64,000 nucleotides of DNA from the NCBI GenBank assembly GCA_028554795.2, contig CM068838.1, positions 127,376,428 to 127,440,427 on the forward strand, in the 5' to 3' direction. Under the pieces are notes generated by a model that saw nothing but the letters and a program-made list of their open reading frames with translations, did not search any database and was not told where the DNA came from. Source of the DNA: Sinohyriopsis cumingii. Lineage: Eukaryota > Mollusca > Bivalvia > Unionida > Unionidae. Made by a program: the position numbers and the translations under genes. Below are positions 37,501 through 49,500 of this stretch, piece by piece (the stretch's first letter is position 1; every line of letters starts with the position of its first letter).

Positions 37501-40500
37501 CATAACAATTTAAATTAATGTTATGGGGAAGGTGCTTATTGGCAAGTTAAAGCTTAAGTTCGTTTATATTGTTCAGCACTTTCCAAAACTTTTGTCATGT
37601 AGCCTGGATTTTCTGCCTACATTTTAGCTTTGCTTATTTATATTTGATTTTTCTCAAATTCAGAACGAAGACTTAAGATGTTAAAACTTCTAATCGAATC
37701 TGACCATAAATTTATTAAAACGATCAATCCCACGTCTGTGGGAAGCAATATAAGACGTATGATAATTTGGAATTCCAGCTTTCTTTATCATTTTTCTATG
37801 GACCTATAGTCACTTATCAATTAACGTCCGCCAAGACTCTTTGTGCTTTGATTGAATTTCATATCAGATGTTAGATACAAAATTATGTAAACAAGATATC
37901 GGGTAAGTTTATTCAATCTGCAGTATTAATGGGTTACGTCTCCTGATGGTTTGCAATGTTACAATACGATATTTATATGATTTTATCAGATTTAAGTCAA
38001 GTGTGATAAACATAATTATCAGAACATTATTTCAAAAGAAAACAGTATTTTCAGCATTATCTACTTCTATCTATCTGAGTTAAAATTTATGTCAGTAAAA
38101 TCTTTTGTTGTGTGATTTGGTTATAAAACTATATGTGCTGGGTGTTTTGTTTTGTTGGTTGTATTTTTTTGTTCTTGTTTGTTTTTTTGATTTTGTTTGG
38201 AGGGGAGGGGTAAACAAATTATACGACTGCATTGGTCACCATTAACTAAAATATACACACATGTTGACTTAAGGCACATGAGAGGATCGACTGTGCACAT
38301 TTCCTATTTTGATTTTGGGATTTCAGTCAATTTGGATTTGGAAGTTCATATTAAGAAAGAAATAGTTTCCTATCTACAAAGCATTTCATATATTACCTTA
38401 AATTATATTTAGCAAAGCCTATTCTCGAATTAAAACAAGAGTGACAACAATAACACATTTTACTCCTGTATAGCCCATGAAAATTGGAATTCATACAAAC
38501 TCATCGAGTTCGTCTTGCTGTTATTTCATGACAACAGTTTATTAAAGGTCGTTTTGACTTTGTGCATTAAAATAATTACTATTTCATATTACGTATTCTT
38601 TGTATTTTACAGCCGGTTCTGTATAATCACATCGTTGGCTTTTGAAGACAATTATTTTCACGTACGTGTAAAGCTGTCTTCAGTATATTATTTTAAGAAA
38701 CATTGATTGTTCATGAATTTGTTTCACATTACTCGTATTAAAAACAAAAATATGTTGCAAATTTTATTTGCACGATGTGAATAATGAATTTTGTAATGGC
38801 TGTCAACGATTTAAATGTTTTTATTTTAAGATGATAAGAAGTTCTGGTCGACTCGCCAATCACTCATTACTGCACGTGACCCACAATCCACGCCTTGGTC
38901 TGAATATTATGGCCAAAGCTCGCCACTTGATATCGAGATTGCGGCATACGCACTACTCTACTACATCGAAGTTAGAAACTTTGTCAGTGCACTGCCTGTA
39001 CTAAAATGGTTGGTAACGCAGAGGAATTCAAACGGCGGATTCCAGTCGACACAGGTTTAGATTGTTATCTTTATTAGAAAACAATAACTTAAGTTACATT
39101 CGTGTAACACACATTCACATACATACATACATACATACATACATACATACATACATGCATGCATGCATGCATGCATACATTTATACATACATACAGACAG
39201 AGAGACATACCAATACTTCAAATATTGAAACATGTTCCATGTATATGATATGTGTACAGTCTTAAATTCATTATTATCATTAAATGCAGAACAACATGCA
39301 CATTATTGATTTAACTATAATATAAATATACCGTCTACACACGTTTATTTCACATATAATAAATTATGTCTTACATTTGTCATGCAGAAAGATTGGTGAG
39401 CGAGTTATAACCACTTTCCCACTCCATGAGTTTGCTATGTATGACCACAGGAGTCTGACGTTTTATCAATAAAGTACGGCAAAATTTCTGACAATATGAA
39501 ATCCCCTTATCGGTAATATAAATAAACACAAGGAGTACAAGCGTGACCACAACCCTTCGCTCGATTCGACTTTTTCTCACGCGTCTTTTATCGCTTCAGA
39601 ATGGCAAGAAGACTGAAAAACTACACATATACATTCAAAAGACAGTAACGTACCAACGCATATCTCTTAAATGACCATGTCCTGAATCCAATCCGGCGAA
39701 TTAACCTTTATTTTCACCACTACGGTCAAAATCCCTTTCTAGCAAAATCGGCTAGATGGAAGTAGCACATTCTACCAGTTTCTACCCTGCAGTAAATATG
39801 CTGAATAACATGATGATAGTAATTTCACAAGATAAAATGTTTGTCTTGCTTTGTATTTCAGATTATATCATTTTATAATTTTATTTAAATTTCCAGAAGA
39901 GAAATATGTAGTCAAAAGTTTTGATAGTAGAAATAACGGTTGAAGACGTTATCACACTTCAAATGTTTAAGAATGATGCTGACCCGGTAAATTTAAAAAT
40001 GTGTTTGTCTGTTGAATCATAAATACTGCATTTTCCTTTTCGTGCCAAGATAAGGTTGTATTTGGTATTGCTATTTACTTGCAGGACACTGTGTTGGCAC
40101 TACAGGCAATGTCTGAATACGGACGTTTGATATCGGATGACCTTGATCTTCATTTGAATGTAGCTACCTTTAATTTCATTCACAACCTGACAGTGCAGCA
40201 AATGGATAAACTAGTCCTCAAAACCACTGAGGTAACTTTGTCACCTACAAAGCCTCATTTAAGTTTCTCATTTGTCTGTTTTCGTCCGTGTGATTCTGAG
40301 TGCCTCTCTGATGTTTGTTGTTCTTTCTCTGCGTTACTTTTAATAATCTAAAATACGTTTTTGCATTATCACTTGCTTCATGTGCTAATTACCCTATGTC
40401 ATTGCTTTTATGCCCCAGAATAACTCTTGTACCATAGGTTTGATAGTTGCTGTGAACTAAATCCTTACTGTGATGAATTTCTTTGGTTTCGCCTTGATTG

Positions 40501-43500
40501 TAACCCAATCAATGGTTAAACATGTTATACTTGGAGTTTATCTTGTTCTTGGAAATGAGGCAGTTGTGGCAGTTGTAAAGAGTCACTCAGTTTGTAAAAA
40601 TCCCTCAAATACTGTTCTTCTAGATTTTTTATCATTCAACATGTAGGCTTTCAAAATGTTTTTCAGTTTGAGTGAAAGTGTGCCGTTCTAGCTCATAAAG
40701 TTTCAAGAATACCAAGCTAGTTACATTTATGTACTATAGGCTTGCCATGCAACCACACTTTAGTGCCAACCAAAAAATCAATGTCGAAAAGCTCCGAAAA
40801 GCCACCATTATCTTTATCTGAGAGATAATAATAATAATGATAATAATAATGATGACTTTGTATAGCGCCTAATCTTTAGAATCTCTAAGCGCTTTACAAC
40901 ATTAGACAACGCAAATAAGATAAAAACATATATAACAATATTATTACAAAAACAAACACCATGAAATTACAAGAAAACAAACCATTAAAAAATAAAAAAC
41001 ATGCTGAAACTATTTCAGGTAGGAAACATTATTAGATCTTATAAATTTGTTCTTGCAGTCGACATAAGTGAGTTTTGAGAGCCCTCTTGAATGTAATCAC
41101 TGTGTCTTTGTGTCTAAGTTCAGTGGGCAATTCATTCCACGTTGCTGGGCCTTGGTATGCAAAAGAACGCTGTCCATATGACTTTGTTTTCATAGTGGGA
41201 ATAATGAGTATACGATTGTCAGAAGAGGAGTGTAAGTATCTTGCTGGTGTGTACACATGGGTGACATCGGATAGGATGTAAAAATACTAAATATTACTAT
41301 GATCAGATATTGTGACAAAGAGTCTTTTCCTCCAAACCATTCACTTATTTTGTGATTAATGAGAATCAGTGTATTCGAAAAAAAAGTAAATTGTTGCTTA
41401 CTTCGGGAAAATAACTATCTTTCTTTGATGACAATATACCGAAAACAGAAAAACAAGAACGACAGAACAGTCGAACACATGTGTTTACCCTCTCACAGTA
41501 CTGAACTTGATTTGCATTTGGCAAACTACCATCACATTCTCCCATATTCTTGTTCATAGAAACAAAGGAATACAAGTGCAGTTGATATAGTTAACCAACT
41601 TTTCATGTTTCAGAACGACTGTCTAGTTATGCATCTTTCCGATATAATTTAATTTATGTGTGCTCCCTATACTTTTAATATGCAAGGGAGGGATATAATT
41701 GAATGCCTTCGTGGAAATTCAGGTTAAACCTAATGCACGATTACGATGGAAAATGCATTATTGGACAGAGTTGGACGCTGTGTTTGTGTTTTCTCAAACA
41801 GCTTAATCAATTTAAGGCAGACCAGTGAAATTTTAAAACAACCAAAACAACCAACTAAGACAAAAAGCAAAACTGACTTTATGTGAAGTATATAAATGTT
41901 GTGTTTTCCTAGAAAGAAAACTTCGCACTTTTTACTAGGCTTATATTTTAGAGCTTATTGTGTAACTTGTATTTTGCAATAGTTTCAACTCTTGAACAGC
42001 TACACACTATACATTCTAATCCCGAACTTGTTCTTCGTTTACATGTCTTATTTGAGTATCGTGGATATTAAAATTTCTACATCACTTCTAGAGGTCATGG
42101 AATTTATTATTTTTAAATACTTTTCATTGCTTTCTATGATCCAGGATCACCTCTTCAGGCTTATCACAGTTCTCATTGCGTTTAGTTTGTTTTGTATCTT
42201 TTTCCTGGAAGGACATATATTGATAAATGTGGGGCACTTGTGGATTTTCTAAAATTATATACTTTGCTTTCCTTGACTCGGCCTTATAGACACATGCTTT
42301 GTTTCATTTATGAACTTGTACATAAAATGTGTTGCCGCTGGTACTTGTGTAAAACATATCTCAGACACTTTAAAAGCTTCAAATATTGAGAAAAAAATAT
42401 GCAAACACTACTGTTTGAAGATACCCGTTTCTGCTAAATCAAATGCAAACAATAGTTATACATTAACCTTAATAGTGAGATCAGTATGTGTCTGATCAAT
42501 TGCACTAATTCTGCCTATTAAGTCAAGCCATTAGCATACATTCCATTGTAAAAAGCATACAGTTTCTATTAAATGTTCATACCAAGTAAACATTCCTGTA
42601 TGATTTTGCTGGAACTTGAAAGGTTTCATTTGGTTCATCGTCCTTATTGTCGAGTTGGGTTATTTTGTATTCACTTTGGATATATTACTGTTATCATATA
42701 TGCAACTGCGTACATGTCTTGTTGCAGGTGCCCGTTTCCTTCCAAACTGGCGTAGTCCCAGAACTGAATATTACAGCCACAGGAAAAGGAGCAACGCTGG
42801 TTCAAGTTGGTAGTCAACCTAATTTATTTTATTTCACAAAATCAAGAGATTACCCGATTGGCATGAGGTATAGACGTCAGATTTGTTTATGGAGAAGATA
42901 TGCAGACGTTCTCAAGACTAAGGTGGAAACATTTTATTGTCACGAGTGGCGAACCCACTCGTTACAATGCAAAATGTTTCCACACTTTACGAATGAAATA
43001 TGTCTGTATATCTAAAAAAATGTATATTTTGTTTTATTATATATTTATATTTTTAGAAGCGAAACCCTTGATGTGCAAGATTTCCTTTATACTGTGCAAA
43101 TGCGAATAACAGATGAATTACTACATCTACAAAATCAAGTTTATACATGTTAAAATACGTTTATGACAGCAACGTTTTATAATTTAGCTTTTACATATCA
43201 TGATTCAAATTGTGTATTTTGTCAAAACAATTACTGTATTCGTACAAAATGAAATTGTGTTTACACAGTTCATGCGCGGATTGATAACGTTGAGGTACGA
43301 TAAAGTAGAAACATCACTGAGCAGTTGCGTTTGACAGACTTCAGAGAGTAGCATCTTTTAACAAAATCTTCATCAGTACTTTCGAGTCAAATATATCCTT
43401 AAATACAAAAGCTATCAAAGATCAATCTATATCGAAAACAATGATTTTGAGTTTGCTAGTTAGAATTCTTGCTCTTTATTTTAGTTATTTCTTCATTAAT

Positions 43501-46500
43501 GTTATATTTTTATGTGGCTATGTCAAAACTAAAGTCTTGTTTGGTAGTAACCAATGCGTCATAATTTATATTATTATTTAATTTCGGTTTCCAATGAACG
43601 CTAATCAGTATAGACCGATTTATCCATCGTTTTCAACACAATATGATGAGAGTTGAAATTATTACTTAACAAATGTTATAAATCTAATCACGATTGTTGT
43701 TTCTTAAAAGTGTGTACCGTTTGTCGCAGATCATTATAGGTGTTAAGTGCTCTGTGGGTAATACAAGCGACAGGTGATGCAAATTGGGTCACTTACAGTT
43801 TCCACGATTGGCATAGAGAACAAACTATACAATATTGCTTTTAACTGATAGGAATTCGTTTTATTTCCTGTCTTGATGGAATCTCAGAAGTGCATAAATT
43901 TACACTTGTAGGGCTTCATTTGGTACATTTTAAGGTCTGTTCATCCGGCTGTGGAGAGAGAAAGCGTAGATAAAGAAAAGCCGAAGAAGAAGAAGAAGAA
44001 GAAGAAGAAGAAGAAGAAGCAATTGAAACAGGCCTAAATATTGAAATCCTTGCATGAATAACACACTTGCAAACCATTTATCGTCCAAATAAGTAAAATA
44101 ACGTGTTCATCAAGGAAGGAATACAACTTGTCCTGTACTCCTCAGCAACTAGATTATGACATTAAATATACTTACAGGTGACACTGCTGTATCTGCTGCT
44201 TATTTAACACACTAAAACATAATTACCAACTTATATTAACTATTTTGAAACCTTGTCAACAAACCACTTACCTTGGGCTCAGGATGAAGCACTGCCACCA
44301 CATCTTCCTTGACCATCTAATAAACCGTTTGCAAACTTTGCTATCGCCAGAGAAAGTTTGAATATAAAATCATTGATATTTCTGAAGCTATAGTATAAAT
44401 TGTTACTCTTTTAGTTACAATCTAGTAATTTTTCTCAAACTTTTATGCGGCACTATTTTCTCTAAATTTCTGCGTTAATAAACAGCTGATTGTGTTTTTA
44501 CTTCTACACTTCCCAACGGGTCATGCAGTGTATTTATTTATTTGTTTAGTTGTATATATTTATTTTGCATATGTTTCTTTGCTTATCTCCTTTCCTTTAC
44601 GATCAAGATGGTTTTTTGTATACATTTGAACATAAGATCACATAGATTCTATTTTAAAACCGACGTCTTCTAAAGCATTTACAAGACCCCAAATTACATT
44701 CCCCATGTATAGAAAATAATTTATTTTTAGTGATATAAGGTATTTGCTTTTAATGTGTCCGTGTTATTTGTAAAGTCTAGCCACAGCTTATCTTACCAGC
44801 TCATATAATGGCCCATTGCTCTCTGCTTTCCTACCTTTATTGTCTACTGTGCATTTATGAGTTTCATTTAGGAAAGCTGTAGGTTCAGATTGATGTACAC
44901 TTTGTCTCATCAGATGGTAATATCAATCGATTTTGTAGTTCTGCCATTTCAATACATTTCCTTCATGTCCGTCTTATACAAGGTGAGATCATCGGTTGAC
45001 ACAATAGCACCATCAATTTCAGAAACATCTTCAAAATGTTCTAGACATCCGCTGAAGAAACACTATCAAGATTTTGTAGCAGCATAAACTTGTATTTAAT
45101 CAAGTGCACATAATACATTATCTACGTCATAAAAAGATTTTCAGGCGAATTATGAAGTTTATAAAAACTATTCTCAGCCACATATTCAGTTATTTAAATA
45201 GCTGAGAATGAACATAAGTCAGCTGAAAAAGAATATGGTTTTCATTGAAGACAAAAGTAGCAATAACTCGACTTCTTCAAAACCTGAAGAGCACAATGAG
45301 TAATTAGATTTAGCTATTGTAAAATGGAACATAGAGATACATGACACTAACAAAGAATTTACTAAAAAAGAATTCGAAACAGTGGACGGAACACAGATTA
45401 GGAAGGTAGATGAAATATTTATCAATACTAAATATGTAAAAGCATGGACATTTTTTGTTGCACATTACAAAGACATCACTGATTAGCAGATTGCTTCCAA
45501 TAGACAACTTTAAAGTTTACAAAATAAACTGAAATGTTTATTGAATTGCTATTTTGATAGCAAGGAAACAAACTATCTTTAAAAGGCTACATACAATAGG
45601 TACGAAATAAAATCTGTTTTTAAATGATTGATACATTTAAAGTGCAGTGGGAGGCTTGGGGGATGCTGATGCATTTATGCTTTCAACTGCACCTGTAACA
45701 GTAGTGGTCAATACAGAAGGTGTTCATTACCATGCAATAAAGTAATCCTGGATGATTGTATATTTCGCATTATTTGCTATATTATCTTCAGAAAACGTCC
45801 TCTTTTTACCAACATGATGTCATTGGTTTTTAGTAACTTGTACTTGACCAGTGAAAATTATTTTTATGTTGATTTGGATTTTAGAGGTCAAAAGAAGGAC
45901 ATGGAATGAAATGACGAACATGAAGGTCCTCTATATTTACACCTTCAAGTTTTAGAAGTTAATATATGTTATTTTCTATCTCTTGTATAGTTCAAAGCTT
46001 TGTTTTTATTGCTGATAAAATTTAGTTTCTAATATTATTTATTAGTCTGAAATTTTCATCGTTTTGCTATGTTTTTGCTATGTTTTATCTTTGTAATTAT
46101 TCGTGTGTTTATTTCATCTCTCTATTTTCATCCCTGCACATGTGCTTTTTGACGAGGTTTTCAATAGCTGTTAAATGTCAAATTCAGTTATCTTCTTTAA
46201 TACGTTTGCATATGTGACCTGTCCTAAAATCCATCGTTCATATTATATTTAGCCACTTGTAAGTGACATGGTAAATCATCTTTCAAATGTCATCTGAATC
46301 ACTTTTAAATTATGATGAAAAGTAAGTCATAAGATATGAAAAAATGACCCTAAAATATCACCAGATAAAATAAACAATTCAAGATCACACTGTTAAAAGG
46401 ACATGCTGTCTGCTAGTTGGTGATTTAGATATGTTGTTCAACTGATTAACAAAACGTACAGAAAAAATGAAAACATTGTAAGTACAATTTATCATGTATT

Positions 46501-49500
46501 ATTAAATTCTGCTTTTACGTTTACCTTAAGGAAACTAACTTAACGCTACATGTTAAATTGTGCTTATATTATGTGGTGGAGGTGTTCGTTTATTGATATA
46601 GACCGCAAGTATAAGCTATACTACTTATTAGCTTAAAGGGTTAATTCATCTCATGTGTTGGGTTATATTTAGACACATTCTTGTAGTGATCTTTCACTGT
46701 GTTAACTTGCATGGTCCCTAACGATTAGTGTTATATAGACCTTGCTATCATTTCACTTTTAAAGCTATAAACTAGACTATTTGTTAGTCAGATGAACAAC
46801 ATATCTAAATCACCAACTATTGTATCTTTTTTATGGACCAAATAATAGTTTCATGTCTGTTTTGAAGACGCATGTGAAAGAAGAATCATGTTGCATCTGT
46901 AAAACAGTACAGTGACGCCAGTGCAACTGCTCTAGATAGTGTGGATAAATAAATCATTTTAATGATTGTATTGCATTGCTAAGGCATAACATTATTGTAC
47001 AGACCTAACGTTAACATCATCATTACAAAAATTAACAATAATATAATTACAAGAATCAAAAGTGCGAGTGTACCAATTTAACTATTTAAGTCAATTTGCA
47101 CAAGGGAAATTATCACCTATTTCAAATTAATTTCTTTGAAATACATAACTTAATTGGAAACCGTCATGATCGATTGAGGACATAGTGTAATTACGGAGGT
47201 ATAATTTCAGTTTGCATCATATGTGTGACTTCGAAGTTGCCTTTGTTTGAGAAACTACTTGTTTCTTTTTATAAATATATATAAACCTTCTTCATGCAAC
47301 GTAGTTATTCTGAAGGCACACCACTATGACACCTCTGTCTGCGGCGGTTCAAGTCTAAGATTCAGCCAATGTGGGTATGTGAGAAAGCTTGCCAGTAGCT
47401 TCTCGTGGGTCGGTGGTTCTTTCCGGGGTTTTCCCGGGTTCTTCCGCCACCATTAATACTGGCCGCCATGTATAGCCTATCGTGTGCTGAAAAAATGGCG
47501 TTAAACCACAACAACAACAACAACAACACTATGAAATACAGAAGTTAATCCTCACCGTCTGAAGCTGTAAGGAAACAAAACTGGACCTATACCTGTTTTG
47601 GATACAAAATCTTGAACAAACCTTTGACAGTACGACTTGCCGATACTTAAGATGAATGCTTGTTATCACCAATGAGGATATCATCGGGCAATAGCTTTAC
47701 AAGCTATAACAAGCTGAAAACAACTAGCACAATCAATGTGTTAAAGATCTTGAATAGGTATAGTGTCTTATATAGTGACCATTAATTTGCTTTCGTTCTT
47801 TCAACATACAGAATTCAGTTGCTTTTATGTCGTATAATTTAGTAGTTTCTATTATTAGATTGTCTGGTATATATGATCGTGAGATATTAGTCTGACGCGT
47901 CATCAGATAAAAAGTTCTGAGTATGGTAGAACATGTATAAGCTGCAGTTAGTTGTATTTTCACATCGTTACTCATAAGGTCGTTGTCAACAGTTATTATT
48001 ATTATTATTAAATGATACAACAATAATGGTAATTTCCAGTTTAATAATGTAATTCATTTGTTGTCTTTGCATAATAAGATTGGAGTTTCATTTCTTGGGG
48101 GGGGGTTTGCTTTTTTATATAGGGAATTTGATTTTGCGTTTTGTTTTTTTTTTGTTTTTTTTTTAGATGGATTTATTTTTTCTTTTGGGGCTTTTCCACG
48201 AGCTTGCTATCTAATTCTATCAGTATTAGGGTTTATTCATGTAAGGATTATCACCCTTCAGATGTTTCTTTATGCGTTGGCTGCTTTTGGAGCTCTTCAC
48301 CAAGACACTGTAATGCCAAAATACAGCACCATTACCGCGTGTTCTTAACTTTTCTTCTTTTTCGCAATTCATGTTCCTGCATCAATAGATAAGCATCGAT
48401 ATAAAATGACCAATGTGTTCAAATCGTTTTAAGTACAACTAGCAGGCGTTTTGCTATTCTCCGCCACGAAGAGATATGTCAAAAATATTTTTAAAAAAAT
48501 AAAGGTTGCTGATATATGCGGTGTGACTGATGAACAAAACGTCCGATCTGAAGCAAACTCAAATTATATTTCTTTAAGAGTTTCTAAAAATGTAGGCTAC
48601 ATATTGTTTTTGGTATCACCTGCCAAAATCCATAGCGCCAGTCAGAAATGGATATATCGAATGAGCTATGTGGATATGGTTTTGAAGCAAATATATGTAA
48701 AGGTTTCTATAAACGAGGATAAAGCGTAATACATAGCTGAATTGTTGGAATTTTTAACATGTTCTTGCATTTCTCTAACTTTTTCAAATTTTTGCCGTTC
48801 AGATTTATAACGAGAAGGAATAAAGTCTTTCTTTTCAGTGTTTGGTTTTTCTTTCTTTGAATGGAGTAATTGTGTAAGTTTGTCAAGGATACTGAAGCGG
48901 TATACACTTTTACAAATTAGGATACTGCTTCACGCGCGTTAAGGTGGACTTTTATATCTTTGATAGGTGCACGTATCATTCAACGACGTGGAGGAAGAGA
49001 ATAACACGACATATAACGTCAGCGTTAATTTGACCCGTGAGACGCTACGCTTTATTGTCTTGGAGACATGTGTAAGGTAAGCATCTTAATACGAAACCTA
49101 ATACTTAGCATTCTTCACATGTTTTGCAACTTCTCAAATTTGTTTTTTTTTCTGCTCCGACATTTGTCTACAGAAATCATTCGTCACTGATTCTAACCTA
49201 CTTTATGCATAATTTAAGTCCAGTAAGAAGACGCGCCAACACCTTTCTGACAGTTCATACTTTCTTCTACAAAATTGTTTCATAAAGATTTTTATGTTTA
49301 TATGTATAAGCTTGTTAAAAAAAATCATATATAACCAGTCCCAATATATTTCCCTTATAGAACGTTCCACTTTAGTCTCTTTGGATTATATATATAATAT
49401 AATCTATATAGACCCCTAGTGGCCGAGTGGTCTAAAGCGCTCAGCGTTCCAGATCACTGCCATCTCACTTCTTTCTGCGTGGGTTCGAGTCTCAGGCGTT

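Larger units (their letters stand above)
34329..38830. other. Intron 8 (4.5 kb) with SINE, inverted repeat and hAT-type MITE
   Basis: Contains SINE B (34845-35177), an imperfect inverted repeat (35458-35588) and a hAT-like MITE (36315-36466). The remainder, including 36500-38800, shows nothing recognisable. Confidence 0.75.
42806..48966. other. Intron 11 (6.2 kb) with a MITE and SINE
   Basis: Contains (GAA)n at 43983-44019, a TA-flanked MITE (46416-46817) and SINE A (47330-47526). Homopolymer T/G tracts lie near 48095-48175. The rest is AT-rich and unassigned. Confidence 0.75.

Noticed and set aside
45200-45490. Lysine/glutamate-rich + strand stretch and - strand frames
   Set aside because: Looks faintly protein-like but is interrupted and matches no family I know; not enough to call.
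49415-49500. tRNA-Ser/Leu-like gene candidate
   Set aside because: Followed directly by the SINE A tail, and no clean cloverleaf was resolved; treated as a SINE derivative.
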